From a virus, in IMG/VR virus record IMGVR_UViG_3300020183_000184, positions 1-40,582 of that record: a DNA stretch of 40,582 nt. One strand, written 5' to 3'. The position numbers and the translations under genes were made by a program. The notes below the pieces were generated by a model. It was not told where the DNA came from, did not search any database, and worked only from the letters and a program-made list of their open reading frames with translations. Position 1 is the first letter of the stretch; every line of letters starts with the position of its first letter. Below are positions 14,374-22,031 of the stretch, in pieces.

Positions 14374-15245
14374 TGGCTAACAAGCGCTTCGACCATGCAC
14401 CAAAGTTTGTTGTCAAAGACGATTCTGTTGTTATTCAACAGGCGGCTGGTTCTAGCGCATCTTTGCTTGACGTTAAAGACCATACTGGCTCATCCTTAAT
14501 GTCAATCACGTCTACTGGCGCGATGACTGGCGCAAATCTTACTAGCCCTGCGCTGACGGGTACGCCAACTGCGCCAACAGCGACAGCGGGAACTAATACA
14601 ACCCAAATTGCAACTACAGCGTTCGTGCGTACTGAGTTGTCCAATCTTGTTGATGCTGCTCCGTCTGCTCTCGATACCCTGAATGAACTTGCCGCTGCGC
14701 TTGGTGACGACGCAAATTTTTCTTCCACAATAACAACTGCTCTTGGACTAAAAGCACCGCTAGCGAGTCCTACATTTACTGGCACTGTTGTTTTACCAAG
14801 CAATACATCTATCGGCGCAGTTTCAAGCACGGAATTGCAGTATCTTGATGGGGCAACAAGTTCAATACAAACGCAACTGAACTCTAAGGCTAATACAGCA
14901 AGCCCAACTTTGAGCGGAACAACAACGGTTAGCACGTTAAATATTACTTCTTCTTATCAGTTGAATGGTAATACTCTGGTTAATCTTAGATTTGCAGAGG
15001 TTAGTCAAGTACTGACCGCTAGTGCTGCTGATTATCTTATTAATCTTCCACCTGGGGTTGATATGTTTAATTTTGTTAGCATAACCCCAATTAGCAATTT
15101 TGATAATAATATTGTTTGGCTTTTCGGCTGGGCTTTAGGTCACTGGGGTGGTATCCACGAGCCTTATCAAATCCGTATAAGAGCGCAGTTGGGTAACGGA
15201 GTCCATCTGGGCGCCGCAGTTTTTAGGGTGTATTACCGTGGATAA
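14373..15245 (+). CDS. Tail fibre with short C-terminal tip
   Basis: 290 aa. The N-terminal about 45 residues (FDHAPKFVVKDDSVVIQQAA) resemble the gene at 15341, indicating duplication. Next come typical fibre repeats: SPALTGTPTAPTATAGTNTT, IATTAFVRTELSNLVDAAPS and ALDTLNELAAALGDDANF, then ASPTFTGTVVLPSNTSIG and STELQYLDGATSSIQTQLN, which form the triple-stranded shaft. The last about 90 residues (VSQVLTASAADYLINLPPGV onward) form a distinct aromatic-rich tip containing WLFGWALGHWGGIHEPYQ, perhaps a sugar-binding head. Start TAATG-coupled. Confidence 0.75.
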   Translation: MANKRFDHAPKFVVKDDSVVIQQAAGSSASLLDVKDHTGSSLMSITSTGAMTGANLTSPALTGTPTAPTATAGTNTTQIATTAFVRTELSNLVDAAPSALDTLNELAAALGDDANFSSTITTALGLKAPLASPTFTGTVVLPSNTSIGAVSSTELQYLDGATSSIQTQLNSKANTASPTLSGTTTVSTLNITSSYQLNGNTLVNLRFAEVSQVLTASAADYLINLPPGVDMFNFVSITPISNFDNNIVWLFGWALGHWGGIHEPYQIRIRAQLGNGVHLGAAVFRVYYRG

Positions 15246-15247
15246 TT

Positions 15248-15340
15248 ATGATTTCGGTTTGCACCAGCACCTACAACAACAACTGCGACCAATTATGTGT
15301 TATTGTCTCGAGTCACCGTGGTGGGGGAGTAGGAAAGTAG
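15248..15340 (+). CDS. 30-aa ORF inside a 62-bp direct repeat (copy A)
   Basis: ATG lies 2 nt after the preceding stop, and the TAG ends directly before the next ATG. The peptide begins MISVCTSTYNNNCDQLCVIV. A diverged version of the same frame is open at 23177 (ISVCTSTYNNTPDQLCAIV). No SD is evident. It could be a micro-protein, the remnant of a larger fibre tip, or coding-neutral sequence conserved as DNA. The repeat runs across most of it. Confidence 0.35.
   Translation: MISVCTSTYNNNCDQLCVIVSSHRGGGVGK
15251..15312 (+). repeat. 62-bp direct repeat, copy A
   Basis: From ATTTCGGTTTGCAC to TATTGTCTCGAG. It matches 23183-23244 at 57 of 62 positions with no gaps, counted by eye. The two copies flank about 7.9 kb of fibre genes. 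Confidence 0.9.
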
Positions 15341-16594
15341 ATGGCGCGTCAAAGGTTTGACACTGCACCCGAATTCAGGGTGGCTGACGACTCTGTTGTA
15401 ATTCAACAGGTCGCTGGCTCGTCTGCGCCCCTACTTGAACTAAAAGACCACTCTGGTTCAACTTTAATCACCGTTCATTCGACAGGACAAATGACCGCAA
15501 CGGTTGCTCCATCGTTTGTTTCTGCTTCACTGACAGGAACACCGACCGCACCAACAGCGGCTGCTGGAACGAACACGACGCAGGTGGCGACTACCGAATT
15601 CGTGCGAACTGAGTTGTCTAATCTTGTCGACGCCGCTCCATCTGCTCTCGACACTCTGAATGAACTTGCCGCAGCTCTTGGTGATGACGCAAACTTTGCG
15701 ACAACAGTAACAAATGCGTTAGCAGACAAAGCACCTTTGAATTCGCCTGCTCTCACAGGCACGCCTACTGCCCCCAACCCAATCACTGGTGATAACAGTG
15801 CGCAAATCGCCACTACCGCGTTTGCTAACGCTCTAGTCGAAGCATTTCTGCCTGCTGGAATGATTTCCCCATACGCTGGCTCTTCTGCACCAAGCGGGTG
15901 GCTGCTTTGTGCAGGTCAAACAGTTAGCAGGACTACATATTCGCGGCTTTTCTCCGCGCTTGGCACAACGTACAATATAGGAGAGGAAGCGGGTACTGAT
16001 TTCCGTCTTCCAGACTTACGTGGGCGTACAATCGCGGGTGTTGACAACATGGGCGGCTCGGCAGCATCGCGGCTGTCGTCTGCAACAATTTCAAGTGGTG
16101 CTGATGCGCTTGGGCGCGTTGGTGGCGCAGAAACGCACGTTTTGACAGAAGCCCAATTGGCTAGTCACACGCACGTTCAGAATTCTCATAATCACACTCA
16201 AAACGAGCACACGCACGCGAACGCTTTGACTGGAAGCACGGTTTTTGCGTCCAGTAACCACACCCATCCTAGTCACGGCTCACTCCATGCAGCAGTTGGT
16301 GCGACCAACAGCGATGCTGGCAGAATTGCTTACATTGCAGGAGGTGTGTATGCCAACCCTTCTACATACTCAATTGTGGGTGGTGGTTTGGTAGTTGGCC
16401 AGAACTTTAACCACAATACCCCTGTTTATGGAGACACTGGAGGAAACTCCGCAAACCTATCCGTAGGTCTTAGTAATGCAGGTCAAACTGCGACAAACCA
16501 AGCACAAACTGCAACCAACCAAAACACAGGCAGCAACTCTGCCCACAACAACGTGCAACCAACAATGGTTCTCAACTATATCATCAAGGCATAA
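15341..16594 (+). CDS. Tail fibre with collar domain and His-rich tip
   Basis: 417 aa with GGAGTAGGAAAG before the ATG. The N-terminal part is shared with the previous fibre gene (FDTAPEFRVADDSVVIQQVA, then TGTPTAPTAAAGTNTTQVAT and ALDTLNELAAALGDDANF). From about 170 to 235 is a phage tail collar domain: GMISPYAGSSAPSGWLLCAG, YSRLFSALGTTYNIGEEAG and FRLPDLRGRTIAGVDNMGG. It is followed by a His-rich stretch (SHTHVQNSHNHTQNEHTHAN, SSNHTHPSHGS) that in T4 gp12-like spikes coordinates metal along the trimer axis. It ends HNNVQPTMVLNYIIKA, the usual collar ending. It is a short tail fibre or receptor-binding spike. Confidence 0.9.
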   Translation: MARQRFDTAPEFRVADDSVVIQQVAGSSAPLLELKDHSGSTLITVHSTGQMTATVAPSFVSASLTGTPTAPTAAAGTNTTQVATTEFVRTELSNLVDAAPSALDTLNELAAALGDDANFATTVTNALADKAPLNSPALTGTPTAPNPITGDNSAQIATTAFANALVEAFLPAGMISPYAGSSAPSGWLLCAGQTVSRTTYSRLFSALGTTYNIGEEAGTDFRLPDLRGRTIAGVDNMGGSAASRLSSATISSGADALGRVGGAETHVLTEAQLASHTHVQNSHNHTQNEHTHANALTGSTVFASSNHTHPSHGSLHAAVGATNSDAGRIAYIAGGVYANPSTYSIVGGGLVVGQNFNHNTPVYGDTGGNSANLSVGLSNAGQTATNQAQTATNQNTGSNSAHNNVQPTMVLNYIIKA

Positions 16595-16595
16595 C

Positions 16596-16931
16596 ATGTT
16601 TACACAAGAAGAACTGCATGAACTTAGCATGATGGCGCAAGCAATTTGGGATTTGCGCCCCAACGCGACATGGGAATTGCCGCGCCCTGATTTTGATTCA
16701 CTTGTTTGGAAAGATGAAGTTCAAACTAAACCAGATTGGGCAGATGTTGAAGCGCGCATGGTCATCCTTAAAGAGGAATACGATGCGCGCGCATGGGTTC
16801 GAGAGCGCCTCGCGGCATACCCTTCTATTGCCGACCAACTAGACCTCATTTACCATGGCGGTATTGATGCATGGCGTGAGACAATTAAAGAAATCAAGAC
16901 TCGTATCCCGAAGCCTGAAGAGTCGATTTAG
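16596..16931 (+). CDS. Fibre-associated small protein (XkdW-like)
   Basis: 111 aa from ATG 16596, one base after the collar-fibre stop; a longer in-frame reading from 16476 lies inside the collar gene and is rejected. Residues about 75-111 (RLAAYPSIADQLDLIYHGGI, DAWRETIKEIKTRIPKP) match the 'YPs..dQLD..YhdGidaW...I..ik...PKP' motif of small phage proteins next to collar fibres (XkdW-like from memory). The N-terminal half is helical with several Trp. Probably a fibre-assembly or attachment factor for the upstream collar protein. Confidence 0.7.
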   Translation: MFTQEELHELSMMAQAIWDLRPNATWELPRPDFDSLVWKDEVQTKPDWADVEARMVILKEEYDARAWVRERLAAYPSIADQLDLIYHGGIDAWRETIKEIKTRIPKPEESI

Positions 16932-16945
16932 GTGATGAGGTAGTT

Positions 16946-18409
16946 ATGCCGTTTCAACATAAACGCTTAGTTGGGCCGCTTGCACTGACAACAAGTTCAA
17001 CGCTTGTGTATACAGTGCCTGCGAGCAAGACATCAATCGTGAAGCAGGTTGTAGTCGCGAATACGACTGGTAGTTCTGCCACGTTTACTTTGCGCATTGG
17101 GGCTAGTACTGCGTTGTTTAATGCGGTTACTGTTGCCGCTAACGATTCCCTTCTGATTAATTTGTCGCAAGTTTTGGAGACTACTGAGACTCTTTATGCT
17201 TCTGCTTCGGCAAACACAACTTTGAATCTGACAATTTCTGGTGTCGAGAATGATGGTCCGCTAGAACCGACAGAGACATACATTGCGGACAATGCAATAA
17301 CAACCCCTAAATTATCAAATGCTTCTGTCACAACAGATAAGTTAGCAGCAGATGCTGTTACAACAGCCAAAATTGCTAATAATGCTATTACACAAGCAAA
17401 ACTTAGCACAGATGTTCCGTTAAGTGGAATGAGGAATGTGCTGATAAACGGCGGGTTTGATGTTTGGCAACGCACCACTAGCAGCGAGTATTCGGCATCC
17501 CTATCAACCGCCGAATGGAAAGCCCCAGACCGTTGGTGGACAGCCCAATTAGCAACAGCAAGCACTTTGATTGTCGAGCGTAAACCTGCCGATACAACAA
17601 ACTTCAACTACGGTTGCCGTGTCCAACGAAAATCTCTCCAGACAGGAACTGGCACAATTTATTTCGGGCAAACGCTAGAAAGCGTTACGTCAAAAGCGTG
17701 TGCCGGAAAGCAAGTTACGTTGTCTTTCTATGTAAAAAAGGGGGCCAATGCCCCTTCAACATTTGATGCCGTTGTCTACGGCGGGAAAGGGACAGACCAA
17801 ACATCTGGTGCATTATTCTCAACGGGCTTTACGAGCGGGGCAAATTTGCTGTCGCAGACTGTTACGCCGACCACAACTATGACGAGGTACATCTACACGT
17901 TTGCTGTGGACAGCACCTATACCCAGTTGGCTCTTTGGTTTAAGTGGACACCTTCTGGTACAGCGGGTGCAGATGAGTGGTTCCAGTTTGAGGGTGTCCA
18001 ATTGGAGCAAGGCACTCAGCCGACCCCGTTTGAGCAACGCCCTATCGGTGTTGAACTAGCACTCTGCCAGCGGTATTATCAAATGATTGTGTCTGGAAAT
18101 AGCAAATCAATTGCACATGCTTATATGGCATCTACAACTGCATGGGAATCTATAATTAACCTACCTGTCCCCATGCGCTCGGCGGCGACTATTGATTTAG
18201 CAACAACGGTTGGTGGAGCTCAATATTTTGGCGTATACGTAAACAATTTTGAACATAGCATTAACGCTATTCCTAACTCGGATTTTGCTTCGGCAGATAG
18301 ATTTAGGGTGTATGGAGTAATAGTTGGCTCAACCAGTACAGCTGGTGCATCGGGAATGTTTTATACCAGAAACGCCGCTGCACGCTTAGCGGTTTCAGCG
18401 GAGTTGTGA
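16946..18409 (+). CDS. Receptor-binding protein A (adaptor + RBP module)
   Basis: 487 aa. Residues about 1-115 are a beta-sandwich adaptor (IVKQVVVANTTGSSATFTLR, ANDSLLINLSQVLETTETLY) also found in the genes at 19952, 20450 and, on the other strand, 30916. A linker with repeated ADAVTTAKIANNAITQAKLS follows. From about 161 (MRNVLINGGFDVWQR) is the RBP jelly-roll-like module, with DRWWTAQ, VTLSFYVKKGANAP, FQFEGVQLEQGTQPTPFEQR and LALCQRYYQ. A variable tip ends SAEL. It differs strongly in the tip from the other RBPs, so it probably recognises a different ligand. Its stop overlaps the short ORF at 18409 as TGATG. Confidence 0.8.
   Translation: MPFQHKRLVGPLALTTSSTLVYTVPASKTSIVKQVVVANTTGSSATFTLRIGASTALFNAVTVAANDSLLINLSQVLETTETLYASASANTTLNLTISGVENDGPLEPTETYIADNAITTPKLSNASVTTDKLAADAVTTAKIANNAITQAKLSTDVPLSGMRNVLINGGFDVWQRTTSSEYSASLSTAEWKAPDRWWTAQLATASTLIVERKPADTTNFNYGCRVQRKSLQTGTGTIYFGQTLESVTSKACAGKQVTLSFYVKKGANAPSTFDAVVYGGKGTDQTSGALFSTGFTSGANLLSQTVTPTTTMTRYIYTFAVDSTYTQLALWFKWTPSGTAGADEWFQFEGVQLEQGTQPTPFEQRPIGVELALCQRYYQMIVSGNSKSIAHAYMASTTAWESIINLPVPMRSAATIDLATTVGGAQYFGVYVNNFEHSINAIPNSDFASADRFRVYGVIVGSTSTAGASGMFYTRNAAARLAVSAEL
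17375..17431 (+). repeat. 57-bp linker repeat, copy 1
   Basis: Encodes the ANNAITQAKLSTDVPLSGM linker just before the RBP module. It matches 18609-18665 at 53 of 57 positions by eye, in the same reading frame. Confidence 0.85.
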
Positions 18410-18522
18410 TGTACAGGATTTCGACAGACCCAATTAGTGGTTCGCAATCCGTAGTGCTTGTTGAGGCAACGTGGTGGATTCCAATGGATGAAGCCAACTC
18501 CGACATTAGTTATAATGGATAA
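18409..18522 (+). CDS. Shortened mini-chaperone (copy lacking the conserved tail)
   Basis: 37 aa, TGATG-coupled to RBP A. MYRISTDPISGSQSVVLVEA then TWWIPMDEANSDISYNG. The N-terminal part and the W.P.DEAN segment match the mini-chaperone at 14055 (WIPCDEANMDY). The following Y..WLAeGNTPEPWEAP.AD and the 40-nt joint are absent; the frame ends in SYNG-stop two bases before the next ATG. It is either a truncated, possibly still functional copy or a deletion product of recombination. Confidence 0.55.
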   Translation: MYRISTDPISGSQSVVLVEATWWIPMDEANSDISYNG

Positions 18523-18524
18523 AT

Positions 18525-19634
18525 ATGACCGGTATTAGACGAATATCAGATTTAGGAACACAGGGTGTTAAGACTATTCTTGATGGCTCTGTACAGACAG
18601 CTGACATAGCTAATAATGCTGTTACACAAGCAAAACTTAGCACAGATGTGCCATTAAGTGGGATGCGTAACAACATCATCAACGGTGATTTTAAAATCAA
18701 CCAACGGCAATTGTTGTCACGCTCCACCACGGGGTATCTCCATGACCGTTGGAGACTTGAGTGCGCCGGAGGCTCCACCACATATAGCACTCAGGCGTTT
18801 ACTCTGGGAAATGAAATATCTGGTTTTGAACCAGCAAACTTTGCTCAATTAGCAGTTTCCGGTCAATCATCGGCAAGTCATTATTCTGTTTTGCACCAAT
18901 ATATTGAAGGCGTTAGGACGTTCGCTGGACAGACGGTTACTGTGTCTTTTTATGCAAGAGCAACATCTGGCACGCCGAAAATTTCTCTTGAGTTAGCTCA
19001 ATACTTTGGGACAGGAGGTTCACCTTCTAACACTGTAAATACAAATGGAGGAATTGTGACTTTGTCAACAACATGGTCACGATACTCATTGACTGTTGCA
19101 GTCCCCTCTATTAGCGGGAAAACTGTAGGGTCAGTTGACGATGCACTGATAGTTCAATTTTGGCTTTCAGGTGGGAGCGACTACTCAGCAAGAATAAATT
19201 CTATGGGGATACAGAACAGCACTTTTCAAATTTGGGGAATACAAGCCGAACCAAACGTTCAGGCCACACCTCTAGAAATCAGGCCACACGCTTTGGAGTT
19301 GCAACTGTGCCAAAGGTATTACTACGAGTTGCGAGGTTGGGGCTTCGACGATGGGTTGTGTCAAGGACATTACTACTCCACTACGCAGTTGTGGTGCGTC
19401 ATCCAGCATCCAGTGCAGATGAGGAAAGGGCCGGTTTTTGCCCTGGCTAACGGGGTTTACAACGCCTATGCAATATCGCAAGGGAACCCAGTGACGACAG
19501 CGGCTCAGTATTCTGGCACGCCACAAACATCTACAGTGTATTTTTCTGTTTTAAACGCTCGCACCCATGGTGTAGGTGGGTGGATTGCTACCGCTGCTGG
19601 AATTATGTATTTCAATTCGGAGTATTTTGGATGA
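18525..19634 (+). CDS. Receptor-binding protein B
   Basis: 369 aa. A short N-terminus (MTGIRRISDLGTQGVKTILD) replaces the adaptor seen in RBP A. It is followed by the shared linker (ADIANNAVTQAKLSTDVPLS) and the RBP module: MRNNIINGDFKINQRQ, VTVSFYARATSGTPKISLEL, FQIWGIQAEPNVQATPLEIR and LQLCQRYY. The tip is unrelated to the others and ends SEYFG, not SAEL. Without the beta-sandwich it would need another protein to dock, or it replaces RBP A as an alternative allele. It overlaps the next mini-chaperone (ATGATG). Confidence 0.8.
   Translation: MTGIRRISDLGTQGVKTILDGSVQTADIANNAVTQAKLSTDVPLSGMRNNIINGDFKINQRQLLSRSTTGYLHDRWRLECAGGSTTYSTQAFTLGNEISGFEPANFAQLAVSGQSSASHYSVLHQYIEGVRTFAGQTVTVSFYARATSGTPKISLELAQYFGTGGSPSNTVNTNGGIVTLSTTWSRYSLTVAVPSISGKTVGSVDDALIVQFWLSGGSDYSARINSMGIQNSTFQIWGIQAEPNVQATPLEIRPHALELQLCQRYYYELRGWGFDDGLCQGHYYSTTQLWCVIQHPVQMRKGPVFALANGVYNAYAISQGNPVTTAAQYSGTPQTSTVYFSVLNARTHGVGGWIATAAGIMYFNSEYFG
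18609..18665 (+). repeat. 57-bp linker repeat, copy 2
   Basis: Second copy of the linker element at 17375-17431 (53/57 identical), again directly before the RBP module. Confidence 0.85.
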
Positions 19635-19807
19635 TGTATTTTTACAACGATGTTGAATTTTTGGGAAATGTGAAACGCCTTGTGTGCTACAAGAACGATG
19701 ACGGTTTGGATTGCTGGCTTCCTGATGGGGAAGCCAATGTGTATTACCAGCAGTGGGTTGCTGAAGGCAACACACCCGAACCGTGGGAGGCCCCTGATGC
19801 CGATTAG
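19631..19807 (+). CDS. Mini tail-fibre-assembly-like protein (copy 2)
   Basis: 58 aa from the first ATG of ATGATG (19631; 19634 is equally possible). MMYFYNDVEFLGNVKRLVCY, then DCWLPDGEANVYYQQWVAEG and NTPEPWEAPDAD. It has the same layout as copy 1: a variable N-terminal strand pair, the W.P.gEAN turn, and the invariant tail encoded by the 40-nt joint. It lies directly after RBP B and so is probably its cognate assembly factor. Confidence 0.7.
   Translation: MMYFYNDVEFLGNVKRLVCYKNDDGLDCWLPDGEANVYYQQWVAEGNTPEPWEAPDAD
19766..19805 (+). repeat. Conserved module joint, copy 2
   Basis: 40-nt joint with GGGAGG (SD) and ATGCCGATT (next start), overlapping the C-terminal codons of the mini-chaperone. 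It is identical by eye to copy 3 at 21990-22029 and differs from copy 1 (14178-14217) at three positions. Confidence 0.85.
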
Positions 19808-19907
19808 TTCGTTCTCCGCTCCGTCCGCGATGGAACGGGTCGGCAGGGGTGCTACTATATCCGCGTTTACGGATACGGGAACTAGGAGCCAGCATGAGTG
19901 CGTCTAG
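19797..19907 (+). CDS. 36-aa ORF started by the joint
   Basis: ATG 19797 uses the GGGAGG of the joint. MPISSFSAPSAMERVGRGAT then ISAFTDTGTRSQHECV. The MPIS start equals that of the full RBP at 20806, and S.SAPSAMERVGRGA...D.GTR loosely recalls fibre peg sequences, but the frame stops after 36 codons. It may be a short peg protein or the decayed 5' end of a tip gene. Confidence 0.35.
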   Translation: MPISSFSAPSAMERVGRGATISAFTDTGTRSQHECV

Positions 19908-19965
19908 CGTAAATCGAGGACTCCGCCCAGGGGTGAGCACAAGGAGTAGTAATGGCTTTCACTGA
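19894..19965 (+). pseudogene. Remnant of a fibre-tip N-terminus
   Basis: ATG 19894 has AGGAG 5 nt upstream. The 23-codon frame reads SASSVNRGLRPGVSTRSSNG. This resembles the start of the tip gene at 22620 (SSNATGLRPGVCTSSTRP, about 12 of 18 positions) and less closely the one at 22021. It then runs into the next adaptor gene and stops. It looks like a tip gene cut off shortly after its start by the insertion of, or recombination with, the adaptor gene at 19952. Confidence 0.45.
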
Positions 19966-20449
19966 GAAAAGACTGTTTAATAGTGGTGTTGCTAGTCCGC
20001 TTGCATTGACAGCTAATACTGATACGACCATTTACACCTGTCCGACGAGTCAGACGACGACTACTATTCTTAAACAAATTGTGATGACTAACACTGGGGC
20101 GTCTTCGACAACGTTTTCAATATCCCTAGTTCCATCTGGTGGTTCCGTTCAAACGTCAAATAGAATATTCAATAGCGTGTCAATCGCGTCTAATGAAACA
20201 ATTATTCTAGATGTCTCGCAAATCTTGACATCTGGTGACTTCATTTCTGCTCTTGCTGGTGCATCTGGTGTGAATATCACTATGTCTGGCGTAGAAAACG
20301 CCGGCGGAATGGTTATCTCGGGCTTGGCTGACAGTGCGGTCACGACGGCAAAAATTGCTAATAGCAACGTCACAGCGGCTAAACTAGGTCCAGACGCTTT
20401 TATAGCCAACAATCAGGCTGGCGCAATAGTTCTTATGGAGATGATGTAA
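19952..20449 (+). CDS. Beta-sandwich adaptor protein with linker
   Basis: 165 aa with AAGGAG before the ATG. Residues about 20-120 repeat the adaptor domain of RBP A: ILKQIVMTNTGASSTTFSIS, SNRIFNSVSIASNETIILDV and VNITMSGVEN. A truncated AKIANSNVTAAKLGPDA linker follows, but then FIANNQAGAIVLMEMM ends the protein where an RBP module would be expected. It is therefore either a stand-alone adaptor or an RBP that has lost its head. TAA directly abuts the next ATG. Confidence 0.65.
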   Translation: MAFTEKRLFNSGVASPLALTANTDTTIYTCPTSQTTTTILKQIVMTNTGASSTTFSISLVPSGGSVQTSNRIFNSVSIASNETIILDVSQILTSGDFISALAGASGVNITMSGVENAGGMVISGLADSAVTTAKIANSNVTAAKLGPDAFIANNQAGAIVLMEMM

Positions 20450-20806
20450 ATGGCTACCGGGGACAGAACAGAAACACGAGTACTAGGTCCAGTAGAACTA
20501 CCGACAACACCTGGACTCATCAATGGCAACCCGAGCAACGCCGTCGCTGCGAGCCGTGTTTGGGTTGTAAAGCAAATTGCCCTATGTAATAGAACGGGAA
20601 CAGACGCGCTTGTGTACCTTGCCCTAGCCCCAAACGGTGTCTCCATTGCAAACAGCCACTACTTCATGTGGGCGCTCCCTATTGCCGCCTCTGACACCCT
20701 GGTTCTTGATACGGGAATTGTGATGGTAACTGGCGACCAGTTTTATGGATATGCCGACCGTGCTGGTGTGAATATCATTGTTAATGGTTGGGTGAAAGAA
20801 GTCTAA
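20450..20806 (+). CDS. Beta-sandwich adaptor protein, second type
   Basis: 118 aa. It has the same fold signature as the adaptor just upstream but is diverged: VVKQIALCNRTGTDALVYLA, NGVSIANSHYFMWALPIAAS and DTLVLDTGIVMVTGDQFYGY. There is no linker. It abuts the upstream stop and overlaps the next gene as TAATG. Tandem placement with the previous adaptor suggests duplication. Probable role: a baseplate-proximal socket for the RBP encoded next. Confidence 0.6.
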   Translation: MATGDRTETRVLGPVELPTTPGLINGNPSNAVAASRVWVVKQIALCNRTGTDALVYLALAPNGVSIANSHYFMWALPIAASDTLVLDTGIVMVTGDQFYGYADRAGVNIIVNGWVKEV

Positions 20807-21861
20807 TGCCTATATCATCTGCTTTAGGTTCGTCTGCGTTGCTGCCTGCTGGCCTCGGGTTTCGTAACAAAATCATCAACGGCGGGTTTGATATCTGGCA
20901 ACGTGGTACGTCGTCGTTCACGACAAACGGCGCATATACGGCAGACCGCTGGGTGATGAATTTGACGGGAACTGGGACAGCGCAAACTGTTAGCCAGGTT
21001 GCCTTTACCGCTGGCAACCCAATCTCTAACCAAGAACCGGCTTATCACATTCGCAATGCTGTAACCGGTGGTTCTGGCACATCTTCGCTTGTTGTGTTGA
21101 CGCAAAAAATTGAGGATGTCAGAACGTGTGCGGGCCAGCCTGTTACGGTTTCTTTTTGGGCGAAGGTGACAAGCGGAACAGCCAACCTTGGTCTTGACTT
21201 GTACCAGGAGTTTGGGTCGGGTGGTTCGGCAACTGTTGGCGGTATCGGTGCGCAGAAGTTTGCGTTGACAACTTCGTGGCAGCGGTTTACGGCACTTATC
21301 AACGTGTCATCTATTAGTAGCAAAACAATTGGGACCAACAATTTTCTTGCTTGCCGTTTTTGGTTTTCGAGTGGCTCTGATTACAACTCGCTGAATAATT
21401 CGCTTGGCATCCAGTCTGCGACTTTTGATATTTGGGGTGTGCAGGTTGAGCAGAACTATCAGCCGACCCCGTTTGAACAACGCCCTTTTGCTGTTGAAGT
21501 TTCTTTATGCCAACGCTACTTTAGCAAATCATTTCAATTAGAAACAGCGCCCGTAAATGGGAATGGTACTGGTGATAATACAGGAAATAATCTTGTTGTA
21601 TGGGCACCAACTGTTGGCAATTCTTATTCAGCAGCAATTAAATTTCCAGTAAGGATGCGTAGAACTCCTGACATCACACTCTATAATGCCGAGACATCAA
21701 CACCTAACACATGGAGTGTATACAACAGTTCTGGTTCAATAAATAACTCGTATTCTGTAGTAGTTGGAACTCGTAATGAAATATCTGTATTGGTTTACGC
21801 TACATCTATTACAACTATCACTGTTTCTAACGGAGCATGGTCAGCGAGTGCGGAATTATGA
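20806..21861 (+). CDS. Receptor-binding protein C
   Basis: 351 aa from ATG 20806; a longer in-frame reading from 20788 lies in the adaptor gene. It begins MPISSALGSSALLPAGLGFR with no adaptor, then the RBP module: NKIINGGFDIWQRGTSSFTT, VTVSFWAKVTSGTANLGLDL, FDIWGVQVEQNYQPTPFEQR and VSLCQRYF. A separate tip of about 110 residues ends WSASAEL. Nucleotide and protein similarity to RBP A and B is highest in the body and lost in the tip, as expected for host-range variation. It overlaps the next mini-chaperone as ATGA. Confidence 0.8.
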   Translation: MPISSALGSSALLPAGLGFRNKIINGGFDIWQRGTSSFTTNGAYTADRWVMNLTGTGTAQTVSQVAFTAGNPISNQEPAYHIRNAVTGGSGTSSLVVLTQKIEDVRTCAGQPVTVSFWAKVTSGTANLGLDLYQEFGSGGSATVGGIGAQKFALTTSWQRFTALINVSSISSKTIGTNNFLACRFWFSSGSDYNSLNNSLGIQSATFDIWGVQVEQNYQPTPFEQRPFAVEVSLCQRYFSKSFQLETAPVNGNGTGDNTGNNLVVWAPTVGNSYSAAIKFPVRMRRTPDITLYNAETSTPNTWSVYNSSGSINNSYSVVVGTRNEISVLVYATSITTITVSNGAWSASAEL

Positions 21862-22031
21862 AAAAGTATTTTATAACCAATTCTGACCCTTTGTGCGGTA
21901 TTAGTGTTGCTCGTCTTGATGATGACGGAATAATTACATGGCTTGGCGTCCCAAATGAGGATTTAGAATACCAAGAATGGCTCGCCGCTGGCAACACACC
22001 CGAACCGTGGGAGGCCCCTGATGCCGATTAA
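21858..22031 (+). CDS. Mini tail-fibre-assembly-like protein (copy 3)
   Basis: 57 aa from ATG 21858. MKKYFITNSDPLCGISVARL, then ITWLGVPNEDLEYQEWLAAG and NTPEPWEAPDAD. The first about 35 residues differ from copies 1 and 2, while the tail is the same. Its last 11 nt overlap the next gene's start. It directly follows RBP C. Confidence 0.7.
   Translation: MKKYFITNSDPLCGISVARLDDDGIITWLGVPNEDLEYQEWLAAGNTPEPWEAPDAD
21990..22029 (+). repeat. Conserved module joint, copy 3
   Basis: 40-nt joint, identical by eye to 19766-19805, with GGGAGG and ATGCCGATT; here the next gene is a complete tip protein. Confidence 0.85.
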
